From: Bergeyella porcorum
Lineage (GTDB): Bacteria; Bacteroidota; Bacteroidia; Flavobacteriales; Weeksellaceae
Direction of reading: 5' to 3'
Assembly: GCF_042427575.1 (NCBI RefSeq)
Contig: NZ_JBHMFD010000002.1
Location: 124,001 to 188,000 of the forward strand
DNA length: 64,000 nt
In this document: in pieces, positions 15,639 to 23,707 of the stretch
How positions within the stretch are numbered: the stretch's first letter is position 1
How the letters are laid out: every line of letters begins with the position of its first letter
The notes under the pieces: generated by a model
Told to the model about the DNA's origin: nothing
The model's database searches: none
The model's input: the letters and a program-made list of their open reading frames with translations, nothing else
Position numbers and translations under genes: made by a program

Positions 15639-16133
15639 TTGCCACAGAAAGAACGAGAATTTTCACAATTGATAAAGGATAATCAAGGTTTGATTATCAA
15701 GGTTTCTCGTCTATATACCAATGACCCCGAAGATGAACAAGACCTTTTTCAGGAAATTGTGTTACAATTGTGGCGAAGCTACGACTCATTCAAAGGACAG
15801 AGCAAAGTATCTACTTGGATGTATCGCGTAGCTCTGAATACGGCAATTACCCTTTTTAGAAAGAAAACCAAATCGCCCATCACCAATGAACTGGCTGAGC
15901 ATCATTTTGAAATTGTAATAGAAAATGATGAAGAAAAACAACACCAGATTGCTCTGCTCTACAAGGTCATCAAGCAACTTCCGAAGATGGATAGAGCCAT
16001 TGTAACGATGTATCTGGACGATTTGCCTTACAAAGAAATTGCCGAAACGCTGGGCATATCAGAAGGAAATGCCCGTGTGAAAATGAACCGATTGAAGAAA
16101 ACGCTAAAAGAATTGATGGAACAATATGCCTGA
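15639..16133 (+). CDS. ECF-type RNA polymerase sigma factor
   Basis: The 164-residue protein has sigma region 2 (about 20-85: DPEDEQDLFQEIVLQLW, then KVSTWMYRVALNTAI) and region 4 (about 105-160: LPKMDRAIVTMYLDDLPYKEIAETLGISEGNARVK split over the HTH). The start is TTG; no in-frame ATG exists upstream and the -7 box lies just before. Its last codons overlap the start of the following membrane protein gene (ATG at 16126), so the two are translationally coupled. The partner is a candidate anti-sigma or sensor. Confidence 0.92.
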   Translation: MPQKEREFSQLIKDNQGLIIKVSRLYTNDPEDEQDLFQEIVLQLWRSYDSFKGQSKVSTWMYRVALNTAITLFRKKTKSPITNELAEHHFEIVIENDEEKQHQIALLYKVIKQLPKMDRAIVTMYLDDLPYKEIAETLGISEGNARVKMNRLKKTLKELMEQYA

Positions 16134-16785
16134 TTTTGATATTGATAGCCTGAAACAACAATGGCAAGCACAGAAAATCTCTAATCCATACAGCCACAGT
16201 GAAATTCTAAATTTGCTGAATAAAAAATCACGCAACTATGTGAAGTACATCCTTTGGGTAAGTGTAATAGAGTTTCTCATCATCTTGGGAAGCCATCTTT
16301 TGGTGGATAAACACCATAGTTTTTTCAAAATAATGGAAAACCTAGACATCACCGTTACTGATACGCTGGTACAACAATACAATACCATCTACATCACAAT
16401 GCAAGTGGTTTCGCTTTTGGTGACGGGATTCTTTATTTTCAAATTTTATTTTGGATACAAAGGTATTAAAATAGAAGAAAATCTAAAGCAGTTTATCCTG
16501 AAAATCATCTATTTTAGAAAGACCGTTAATCTTTTTATTTTCATCAATATTGTATTGTTCATCATCTATGTCATCACTCTAGTGGGGTTTGTTATTGGCT
16601 ATTCTTCTTTCCAGAATATTGAGATAGAGTCTGCCCGAGCCCTTCGCTTCATTGTGGCTCTAAGCATTGGCATTGGGCTGTGTATTGCATTGGCATTAAT
16701 ATACTATCGCATTGTTTACGGTATATTGGTAAAACGATTGGGTAAAAACCTGAAACAATTGCAGGAGATGGATAATCAACAATGA
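16126..16785 (+). CDS. Four-helix membrane protein coupled to the ECF sigma factor
   Basis: The 219-residue protein has an N-terminal cytosolic stretch (DIDSLKQQWQAQ) and four hydrophobic segments at about 37-57, 90-112, 134-160 and 175-200. The N-terminal motif is seen in flavobacterial proteins encoded directly after small sigma factors. There is no recognised zinc anti-sigma motif. Coupling with the sigma gene, by an 8-nt overlap, suggests it holds or tunes the sigma factor at the inner membrane. That is inference. Confidence 0.75.
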   Translation: MPDFDIDSLKQQWQAQKISNPYSHSEILNLLNKKSRNYVKYILWVSVIEFLIILGSHLLVDKHHSFFKIMENLDITVTDTLVQQYNTIYITMQVVSLLVTGFFIFKFYFGYKGIKIEENLKQFILKIIYFRKTVNLFIFINIVLFIIYVITLVGFVIGYSSFQNIEIESARALRFIVALSIGIGLCIALALIYYRIVYGILVKRLGKNLKQLQEMDNQQ

Positions 16786-16826
16786 AAATAGACTGGCTTC
16801 AAGAAATTTTGAAGCCAGTCTATTTT
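16785..16826. terminator. Strong bidirectional terminator between the sigma operon and rpoN
   Basis: An 18-bp perfect stem (arms 16785-16802 and 16809-16826, AAAATAGACTGGCTTCAA and its complement) with a 6-nt loop separates the converging genes. Confidence 0.9.
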
Positions 16827-16840
16827 AGTTTTCTAAAAAA

Positions 16841-18322
16841 TCACAACTCTTTTCTAAGCCTTGCCACAGGGATATTGAGTTGTTCCCTATATTTAGCAAT
16901 GGTTCTTCTGGCAATGTTATAGCCTTTTTCCTTCAGTATTGCCACTAGGGCATCATCTGTATAAGGCTTTCGTTTGTTCTCTTTATCTATAGCGTCTTGA
17001 AGATGTTGTTTAATTTCTTTAGTAGAAACTTCCTCACCATCATCATTCGTTAAAGAATCTGAAAACAAATCTTTTAGATAAACAATACCATTAGGTGTAT
17101 CGGCATATTTACTTTTCACCACTCTAGAAATGGTAGAGATATCAAACCCCGTAATGTCTGCTACATCTTTCAGAATCATCGGCTTCAGAGACTTATCATC
17201 TCCCGTAAGGAAATACTCTTTCTGAAGTTTCACAATTGCCGTGATGGTCTGCAACAATGTATTTTGTCGCTGATTAATAGCATCTATATACCATTTTGCC
17301 GCATCTAATTTTTGCTTGATAAACAAAGCCGCCTGCTTGTGTTCCGCTGAAGTTTTATCGTGCGAGTAAGTGGTAAGGATATCTTTATACTCCTCTGAAA
17401 CCCTAAGCGTAGGTGCATTTTTCCCATTCAGCAATGGGATGACATCGTATTTCCCTTTGGAAGTTTCCTTTACCTGAATCACAAAATCTGGAATAATCTC
17501 TTGATTGATGGTAATGGTTTGGGTATCAAAATTTCCTCCTATCTTAGGAGATAGTTTAGAAATTTCATCCAAGGCATCTTTCAGGTCATCTTCATCCACA
17601 TCATACTTCTGCATTATCTTATTATAATGCTTATTGGTAAGTGCATCAAACTGATTTCTAAGGATATTAGCCGCCAAGGAAACCGCTTTACTAGAAGACA
17701 CTTTTTTCTCTATCTGAAGCAATAAGCATTCTTGCAAATCTCTGGCTGCCACTCCTGCGGGGTCTAGTTTTTGGACATAATTTTCCAAAATATCGGTTAC
17801 CTTTTCTTGGGTGGTATAGATTCCTTGCGAGAACGCCAAATCATCTACAATAGATTTGATTTCCCGTCTCAGATAGCCATCATTATCCAAATTTCCAATG
17901 AGATATTCTGCAATGCTGAGGTCTTCGTCTGCGATATTAACCAGACGAATTTGCTCTATAAGATAGTCATACAGCGTTTGCCCTTCGGTGAGCAAACTTT
18001 CGTTATCAAATTCCTCATCATCTGCGGAGTAGTTACTAGAAGCCGTTTTGTAAGATGGTTCATCATCAAAGAGGTATTCCTCTACATCAAAATCGGTATC
18101 GATACTCTCGGAGCCTTCTGTTTCGTAATCCGTTCCCAGCTCATCATAGTTATCCTCTTCTTTATGCTCTTCTCCCACTCTTTCCAATGCGGGATTTTCC
18201 TCCAACTCACGCTTTAGTTCCTCTTCAAATTCCAAGGTATGAAGCTGAATAAGCTTCATCAACTGAATCTGCTGAGGGGCAAGTTTTTGTCCGAGCTTAA
18301 GCTGTAGGTTTTGTTTTAACAT
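16841..18322 (-). CDS. rpoN: RNA polymerase sigma-54 factor
   Basis: The 493-residue protein starts with the glutamine-rich activator-binding region I (LKLGQKLAPQQIQLMKLIQL), has an acidic region II (about 50-120) and ends with the RpoN box (ARRTIAKYREQL, the ARRTVxKYR signature). It directs RNA polymerase to -24/-12 promoters with an enhancer-binding ATPase. No such activator gene is in the window. It stands alone, followed upstream by the ORF6N pseudogene. Confidence 0.97.
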   Translation of the reverse strand: MLKQNLQLKLGQKLAPQQIQLMKLIQLHTLEFEEELKRELEENPALERVGEEHKEEDNYDELGTDYETEGSESIDTDFDVEEYLFDDEPSYKTASSNYSADDEEFDNESLLTEGQTLYDYLIEQIRLVNIADEDLSIAEYLIGNLDNDGYLRREIKSIVDDLAFSQGIYTTQEKVTDILENYVQKLDPAGVAARDLQECLLLQIEKKVSSSKAVSLAANILRNQFDALTNKHYNKIMQKYDVDEDDLKDALDEISKLSPKIGGNFDTQTITINQEIIPDFVIQVKETSKGKYDVIPLLNGKNAPTLRVSEEYKDILTTYSHDKTSAEHKQAALFIKQKLDAAKWYIDAINQRQNTLLQTITAIVKLQKEYFLTGDDKSLKPMILKDVADITGFDISTISRVVKSKYADTPNGIVYLKDLFSDSLTNDDGEEVSTKEIKQHLQDAIDKENKRKPYTDDALVAILKEKGYNIARRTIAKYREQLNIPVARLRKEL

Positions 18323-18356
18323 AATTACATTTTAAGGATTTAAATACAAATCCATT

Positions 18357-18905
18357 TTAGGTTTTATCAGTTTTTCGTTTGATGGTATGCTTCAGCTTGA
18401 GTACTGCAAAATTCAGCTCTACCGTGGTTTCTGTATCTGTGGTCTTCATTTCCTCTCCCAAAATTTCGGAAATGATTTCACCACTTTTCTGCATCAAGGA
18501 TTTCTGTTCTGCCTTATTTTTTATTTCGGATAAATCAGAAATAGTCCTAGAAAGCTCTCTTATTTTTGCAAATGTTTCTACGATAGAGAGCGTGGTCTGC
18601 GTAGCCTTTTCGCCTTTCAATATTGTGGTTAGCATATACAATCCCTTTTCCGTAAATGCTTTTGGTAATGCCTTAGAAAATTTAAGCCTCTGAAGGTGGT
18701 CAAAATTTTTGACCAGCTCTGCTTTCTCCTCTTTGTTCAATTCCAAAATATACCCCATAGGAAATTTTTCAGGGTTATTTTTCACCGCTTGATTGATTTC
18801 CTTGGTCTACACACCATAAAGCTCTGCCACATCTGCATCTATCAGCACTTTTTCTTCTCTAATGCTGATAACTCTCTCCTCTATATTTTTAAACGGTATG
18901 AGCAT
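18357..18905 (-). pseudogene. ORF6N-domain protein interrupted by an amber codon
   Basis: A continuous minus-strand frame from ATG (18903-18905) reads MLIPFKNIEERVISIREEK then DADVAELYGV, followed by TAG at 18807-18809, and then TKEINQAVKNNPEKFP onwards. The sequence on both sides of the stop matches the ORF6N (KilA-N-like) domain, where a residue is expected between YGV and TK. The later part has AFTEKGLYMLTTIL, also typical. So a 183-codon gene is broken at codon 33 by one substitution. ORF6N proteins are phage-derived DNA-binding or antirepressor-like proteins. Translation from an internal ATG at 18785 would lose the helix that starts the domain. A sequencing error is possible. Confidence 0.85.
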
Positions 18906-18978
18906 AACGGCTGCAAAAATATTCTATACAGAATCCAATATCTTATAAAATTTTGGTATTTCTTTATAAGTTTAGAGC

Positions 18979-20427
18979 CTAAAACTCTGCACTTTTTGGC
19001 GTTCTTGGGAAAGGAATCACATCTCGGATGTTCGTCATCCCCGTTACAAAAAGCACCAATCTCTCCAATCCTAATCCAAACCCAGCGTGTGGCACAGAAC
19101 CAAATTTTCTAGTATCAAGATACCACCACAGTTCGTGTTCATCTACATTCATCTCTTGCATTTTAGATTTCAATACCTCAAGGCGTTCCTCTCTCTGAGA
19201 CCCACCAATGATTTCTCCTATCCCTGGGAACAGCACATCCATAGCGGCAACGGTTTTTCCATCTTCATTCAGACGCATATAGAAGGCTTTGATATCCTTA
19301 GGATAATCAAAAAGTACCACAGGACACTCAAAATGCTTCTCTACTAGGTATCTTTCGTGCTCAGATTGCAGGTCTGCTCCCCATTCTTCTATTGGAAACT
19401 GAAATTTTCCTTTTTTATTTTCTTTGGAGTTCATCAAAATATCAATAGCCTCTGTATAAGACACTCTTTTAAATCTCTTTTTGATGACATTTTCCAGTTT
19501 TTCGATCAATCCTTCTTTGGCTCTATCCTTCTCTGGTTTTTGCTTTTGTTCTTCTGCAAATCGCTTGTCAAGGAATGCCAAATCATCTTTGCAATTATCT
19601 AAAACATAGCCTATAACATATTTCAAAAAGTTTTCTGCCAAGTCTATATTGTCTTCCAAATTATTGAAAGCCACCTCTGGCTCCACCATCCAAAACTCTG
19701 CAAGGTGCCTTGTGGTATTAGAATTTTCTGCACGGAAGGTAGGTCCAAAGGTATAGACTCTCCCCAATCCCATTGCGGCAGTTTCTGCTTCCAACTGCCC
19801 AGAAACGGTAAGGCTGGTTTTTCTACCAAAGAAATCTTCTTCAAAGTTCACCTCGCCATCTTCCGTTTTAGGAACTTGGTTCAAATCAAATGCAGTAACG
19901 CCAAACATCTCGCCAGCTCCCTCTGCATCTGCCCCCGTGATGATAGGCGTATTGATATAAAAAAATTGATTCTGATTAAAAAACTGATGAATGGCAAAGC
20001 TCACCGCACTTCTTACTCTGAACACTGCCCCAAAAAGATTGGTTCTAAACCTTAGATGTGCTTCTTCTCTCAATTTCTCCAAAGAGTGTTTCTTCGGTTG
20101 CAAAATGGTTTTCTGCAAATCATCAGAGAAGTTGTCACCCAAAATTACAATTTTCTTTGCCAAAATCTCTACCGTCTGCCCTGCTCCTTGGCTCTCTACC
20201 ACTTCACCCACTATTTTGAGCGAAGATGCCGTTGTAATGCTTTTGATGACTTCCTCATTAAAGTTTTCAAAATCTACTACTACCTGCAAATTGTTGATGG
20301 TAGAGCCATCATTCAGAGCGATGAATCGGTTGGAACGAAATGCTCGCACCCAGCCCTGCACCGTGATATCGTGATGAAGAATTTTCTTATAATCTGCTAA
20401 AATGTCTTTGATTGTTTTTCTTTCCAT
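18979..20427 (-). CDS. asnS: Asparaginyl-tRNA synthetase
   Basis: This class II synthetase of 482 residues charges tRNA-Asn. The N-terminal OB-fold (about 18-105, with VQGWVRAFRSNRFIALNDGS) binds the anticodon. The catalytic domain has motif 2 (TFGPTFRAENSNTTRHLAEF) and motif 3 near the C-terminus (GFGLGLERLVLF). The asparagine-type sequence ends with IPFPRTPKSAEF. A flavobacterial -7 box precedes it. Confidence 0.97.
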   Translation of the reverse strand: MERKTIKDILADYKKILHHDITVQGWVRAFRSNRFIALNDGSTINNLQVVVDFENFNEEVIKSITTASSLKIVGEVVESQGAGQTVEILAKKIVILGDNFSDDLQKTILQPKKHSLEKLREEAHLRFRTNLFGAVFRVRSAVSFAIHQFFNQNQFFYINTPIITGADAEGAGEMFGVTAFDLNQVPKTEDGEVNFEEDFFGRKTSLTVSGQLEAETAAMGLGRVYTFGPTFRAENSNTTRHLAEFWMVEPEVAFNNLEDNIDLAENFLKYVIGYVLDNCKDDLAFLDKRFAEEQKQKPEKDRAKEGLIEKLENVIKKRFKRVSYTEAIDILMNSKENKKGKFQFPIEEWGADLQSEHERYLVEKHFECPVVLFDYPKDIKAFYMRLNEDGKTVAAMDVLFPGIGEIIGGSQREERLEVLKSKMQEMNVDEHELWWYLDTRKFGSVPHAGFGLGLERLVLFVTGMTNIRDVIPFPRTPKSAEF

Positions 20428-20455
20428 TGTTATCCTCTCTTCTTAATATAAAGCA

Positions 20456-20463
20456 CAAATGTA
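20456..20463 (-). promoter_or_regulatory. -7 box of asnS
   Basis: The minus strand reads TACATTTG, an exact TAnnTTTG match, 28 nt before the asnS ATG. Confidence 0.5.
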
Positions 20464-20543
20464 AGAAATTTGGAATAATGTTTGCTCAGTAAAGAATAAT
20501 TTTATACGAAAAAGTATCTATATTATTTATTTTTAGGACTTAA

Positions 20544-20876
20544 TTATGAACGAATATACTTCCAAAAACTCCAGCACTTACGGTGTTTCAGATAGTCCAA
20601 ATCTGCCTCCATAGCGTAAGCCTCCCGCTCAAAGGAAATTCTTTTATACGCTAAAAAACTGTTTTTCAACTTAAAAAACCAATAGTAATACTCTATCACA
20701 TACCAGAGATAAAAGAAAATAATGAGCAACTCTATCTGCTGGCGAAGGTGGATTTTCTCGTGGTTAATGAGAATAGGATGATGCTTCAAACCTCTATGGC
20801 GTAGCAAAATGAACGGAAATAGTGTAATCCCATTTATTTTCGTATTTTTGAGAAGTTTTTGAGCGATAATAATCAT
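20544..20876 (-). CDS. Small hydrophobic protein with an HExxH-like motif
   Basis: The likely start is MIIIAQKLLKN at 20876, giving 110 residues. A longer frame beginning at 20990 would overlap the divergent DUF5522 gene, so it is not used. The protein has HEKIHLRQQ (HExxH, zincin-like), a hydrophobic stretch LLIIFFYLWYVIEYYYWFF, then SFEREAYAMEAD, which resembles a third zinc-ligand Glu region. Such proteins are common beside DUF5522 genes in flavobacteria and are uncharacterised. The peptidase idea rests only on the motif. Confidence 0.7.
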   Translation of the reverse strand: MIIIAQKLLKNTKINGITLFPFILLRHRGLKHHPILINHEKIHLRQQIELLIIFFYLWYVIEYYYWFFKLKNSFLAYKRISFEREAYAMEADLDYLKHRKCWSFWKYIRS

Positions 20877-20909
20877 CAGACAAAAATAACAAAAACTTTG
20901 ATTTAACTT

Positions 20910-21089
20910 ATGGCAAACTCTGATATCAAAGAAAATGAAGATTTCTATTATAACGAGCAAGGTTATAAGGTCTTTACGGAGCAATTTCATCTAAAACGCG
21001 GCTATTGTTGCAAAAATGGATGCAAGCACTGCCCGTATGGATATGATAAAAAAACAGACACATTCAAACAAAAAAATTTAAAAAAATAG
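20910..21089 (+). CDS. DUF5522 small cysteine-rich protein
   Basis: This 59-residue gene reads MANSDIKENEDFYYN near its start and contains VFTEQFHLKRGYCCKNGCKHCPYGY split by the CCxxGCxHCP cluster. That cluster is diagnostic of DUF5522, a small Bacteroidota/Proteobacteria family that probably binds zinc or iron. It is divergent from the HExxH-type gene, with 33 nt between the starts, and is followed 5 nt later by the DUF4136 lipoprotein gene. Confidence 0.85.
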   Translation: MANSDIKENEDFYYNEQGYKVFTEQFHLKRGYCCKNGCKHCPYGYDKKTDTFKQKNLKK

Positions 21090-21094
21090 AAATT

Positions 21095-21613
21095 ATGAAA
21101 AAATACCTTTTTATTTTATTAGCCTCCGCTACATTGGGCGTTACCTCTTGTAGCCCATTTCAGGTAAGAACCGACTATGCAGAAACTGCCAACTTTAATT
21201 CTTACAAAACTTATAAACTAAGAATTGACGATTTGAAACTGAATGACATAGATAAAGACCGAGTGCTAAACGAAGTTTCTAAACAACTGAAAGCGAAAGG
21301 TCTTACTGTGGGTGAAAATCCTGACCTTATTGTAAACATCAAGGCTCAGCACAAAAAAATCACCGATGTACAAAGCTCCCCTGGAATGTGGGGCTGGGGT
21401 GGTCCTTGGGGCTGGGGCGTAGGGATGAACCGCACCTGGACTAGTAACTATACCCAAGGAGGCCTAGTGATAGACCTGATAGATGCTAATACTCAAAAAT
21501 TGGTATGGCAAGGCATTGGCGAGGGGATTTCCGTAGATTCTCCAAAATCTAAACAAAAACAAATCCCCGATATTGTGGCCTCTATTATGGCGAATTATCC
21601 ACCTAAGAAATAA
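21095..21613 (+). CDS. DUF4136 lipoprotein
   Basis: The 172-residue protein has a lipoprotein signal (LGVTSC, Cys at about residue 19), then the DUF4136 fold with DYAETANFNSYKTYKL near the start, a glycine/tryptophan-rich loop (about 96-108, GMWGWGGPWGWG) and LVIDLIDANTQKLVWQG. DUF4136 proteins are periplasmic or outer-membrane lipoproteins of unknown function. It follows DUF5522 by 5 nt, so they are probably co-transcribed. Confidence 0.88.
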   Translation: MKKYLFILLASATLGVTSCSPFQVRTDYAETANFNSYKTYKLRIDDLKLNDIDKDRVLNEVSKQLKAKGLTVGENPDLIVNIKAQHKKITDVQSSPGMWGWGGPWGWGVGMNRTWTSNYTQGGLVIDLIDANTQKLVWQGIGEGISVDSPKSKQKQIPDIVASIMANYPPKK

Positions 21614-21633
21614 TTTGATATACAAACAACTCA

Positions 21634-21667
21634 AAAAAAATCCATACAACAATGTGTGGATTTTTTT
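21634..21667 (+). terminator. Terminator after the DUF4136 gene
   Basis: AAATCCATACA and TGTGTGGATTT pair (one T-G) around a 4-nt loop, followed by a run of T, 25 nt after the stop codon. Confidence 0.8.
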
Positions 21668-21695
21668 CATTAAAGCCAGATTTACTCAATATCTT

Positions 21696-22477
21696 ACACC
21701 ACTTAAACCACTTAAACCACTTAAACCATAAAAATACTCGTAAATATTTTAAGGTAATGATGATTAGAAGTGATGGATTTTACTTTTTGATTGTCCATAG
21801 CGTTTAAGGTTTCGTAGAGCCATTCTTTGAGAAGTTTCATATTTTCAAAAGTCTTGTTTTTAAAGCGTTTTTTATGTATTGCCAAACTTGTTCACAGGGA
21901 TTCAATTCTGGACTGTATGGTGGAATATTTATCAGTGCAATATTTTGGGGAATATCGAAGTCTTTGTCTGGATTTTTCTTGACATTGGTTTTCCTAGGAA
22001 CCTTCAAGACCGATTTGAATTTCGTTCGCATATATTTCCACAGCCATTGGTATTCTATCTCAACGCCGTACTGCTTCAAAAGCCACTCTTTCACCTCCAC
22101 ATAACTTGAAAAGGGATTTTTCTCGCTCAGAAGTCTTTTCTCTAATTCCTCGTGTATTTCTGGAGTAATCAGTTTTGATGGTCTGTTACGCTTTGCAGGG
22201 GAGAGTAGCAAAGCGATACCGCCTTGTTTATATTCCTTTATCCAATTGAGCAGGGTTTTTCTCGTCACACCAAGGTGTGCGGCAACTTCTTCCAATTTTT
22301 TATATTGGTCCGACTTGATAAGAATCAAACTTTCTAAGCGTTTAGACGGTTTGTATCCTCTCACCTTAGGTATGTAACTCTTAAGCTCTGCTAAGCCCTC
22401 TTTTATCTCAAATGCTCTCTTCCTTCCCACATACAAATATACGAAAAATAAGTGAAATAAAAAGGTTTAAATGGTGT
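21696..22477 (-). mobile_element. Internally deleted IS630-family element
   Basis: A 782-bp remnant. The ends carry near-perfect 14-bp inverted repeats: ACACCACTTAAACC at 21696-21709 and GGTTTAAATGGTGT at 22464-22477, with one mismatch. A 9-bp CACTTAAAC motif is repeated in tandem inside the left end. The transposase inside lacks its catalytic core and has a frameshift. Such elements cannot move by themselves but could be mobilised by a full copy elsewhere. Confidence 0.75.
21721..22436 (-). pseudogene. IS630-family transposase, internal deletion and frameshift
   Basis: The N-terminal helix-turn-helix part is intact (about 1-150, with LEEVAAHLGVTRKTLLNWIK). At about residue 160 the frame jumps from the linker (KTNVKKNPDKDFD) straight to the C-terminal box (NIPPYSPELNPCEQVW), so the region with the first two catalytic aspartates is missing. 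After CEQVWQYIK one A is missing from an A run at about 21874-21879. The other frame then restores KNKTFENMKLLKEWL and continues to a stop at 21721. Full IS630 transposases are about 330-350 residues. Confidence 0.85.
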
Positions 22478-22505
22478 TAATTTCTCAATAATTCCCCCCA
22501 AAAAA

Positions 22506-22532
22506 AAGACTGCCCATTTTCGGACAGTCTTA
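22506..22532 (-). terminator. Terminator after the SusE-like gene
   Basis: On the minus strand AAGACTGTCCG and its partner form a hairpin around TTTT-rich loop, followed by at least 7 T residues, 21 nt after the stop codon of the SusE-like gene. Confidence 0.8.
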
Positions 22533-22552
22533 TAGTCATAAATTATTCCTAA

Positions 22553-23683
22553 TTACAACTTCGTTACTTTGATAGAATAGTAAGCAGAGTTGTGAAGGTC
22601 TAATTCTATTTTGTAGTTACCTGTAGTTTCTACTTTATAGTTAGGGTCTCCATTTACGGTACCTTCTGCACTGAAATAAGTTTGAACTTCTGTTCCTGAA
22701 ACAAGAACCTCATCATCTGAACTTGGCTGGAATTTGAAATTCCAAGAATCATTAGCTCTGAATTTGAATATTTCTCCTCCCGTCAATGCAATGGAAGCGA
22801 TTTCAAACTTCTTGGTGGTAGTATTGAAGGTAAAATCTGTATCAGAATCCCAACCTGTAGGAGTAGCTGCTCCGATGATTCCAAAGTTGGCTTTTTCTAA
22901 TGAATAAGTATTACCTGCCCAATCCACTTTCACATAGTAAGTATTAGTACCCAGCTCTACTTTACAATTAGGACCTCCATCAGACAATTTACCTGTGAAT
23001 GTTCCATCGTCTCCTTTGTTCACATCCCAACTTTCTCCTTTAGTGAACTTGAATTCTCTTTGTCCTTCTGTATTCACATTCATCCAAACAAAACCATAGT
23101 ACACATCATCTTTCTTCGGAGAGAAAAGGTTAGCTGTAGCAGATGGATTCCAATCGCTATAGCCACTTGCACCAGCATAGCCTCCTGGCATATTGATTTT
23201 AGGATAAACTAAATCTGGATTAGACTTATAAGTGGTTACTGTAAGATTGGTAGCTGCAGAGTAAACAGAATTAGCCTCATTACTTCCTAAAACAGTTCTA
23301 AGACGCACCTCCAACGCAGTAGCTTGGTTAGGAGATAATCCTAGATTTGTAAATACTGTATTAAGCGTGGAGTGGGTAAGACCATAAGTGGTAGCATCTG
23401 CTGGCAAGTCCATCACTACACTGTTAGCAAAGTCTTCACCTTTTACTCCAAACTGCAATTGGTTTTTAGTAACCATTGCTGGTGAGAACACTGGGTTTAC
23501 CCAATTTAGCGTTAATGCTGCTTCATCAGCTTTTGTTTCATCCAAAACAATTTCGGTAGCACTTAGCGTGAAAGAGGCTGTCCCCGTTTGGCTGTATTGC
23601 ACCATATCCTCCTCTCTTTTCTCACAAGAAAATACCATAGCCAATGCTAATGCGGAGAACAATACTTTAACTATATTTTTCAT
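22553..23683 (-). CDS. SusE-like outer-membrane lipoprotein
   Basis: The 376-residue protein has a lipoprotein signal (AMVFSC), an N-terminal SusE-type domain (about 30-145, with LTLNWVNP) and two SusF/SusE-like starch-binding modules (about 195-275 and 278-376). It is a surface-exposed glycan-binding lipoprotein of a Sus-type locus, last in the susC-susD-susE order, with 24 nt to the SusD gene. The ligand is not evident from sequence; starch-like glucans are the usual guess. Confidence 0.88.
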   Translation of the reverse strand: MKNIVKVLFSALALAMVFSCEKREEDMVQYSQTGTASFTLSATEIVLDETKADEAALTLNWVNPVFSPAMVTKNQLQFGVKGEDFANSVVMDLPADATTYGLTHSTLNTVFTNLGLSPNQATALEVRLRTVLGSNEANSVYSAATNLTVTTYKSNPDLVYPKINMPGGYAGASGYSDWNPSATANLFSPKKDDVYYGFVWMNVNTEGQREFKFTKGESWDVNKGDDGTFTGKLSDGGPNCKVELGTNTYYVKVDWAGNTYSLEKANFGIIGAATPTGWDSDTDFTFNTTTKKFEIASIALTGGEIFKFRANDSWNFKFQPSSDDEVLVSGTEVQTYFSAEGTVNGDPNYKVETTGNYKIELDLHNSAYYSIKVTKL

Positions 23684-23707
23684 TTTGCTTAATAATTTAA
23701 AATTAGA

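Noticed and set aside
20877..20990. Longer N-terminus for the HExxH-type gene
   Set aside because: It would overlap the DUF5522 coding region; MIIIAQ at 20876 leaves a normal divergent spacer.
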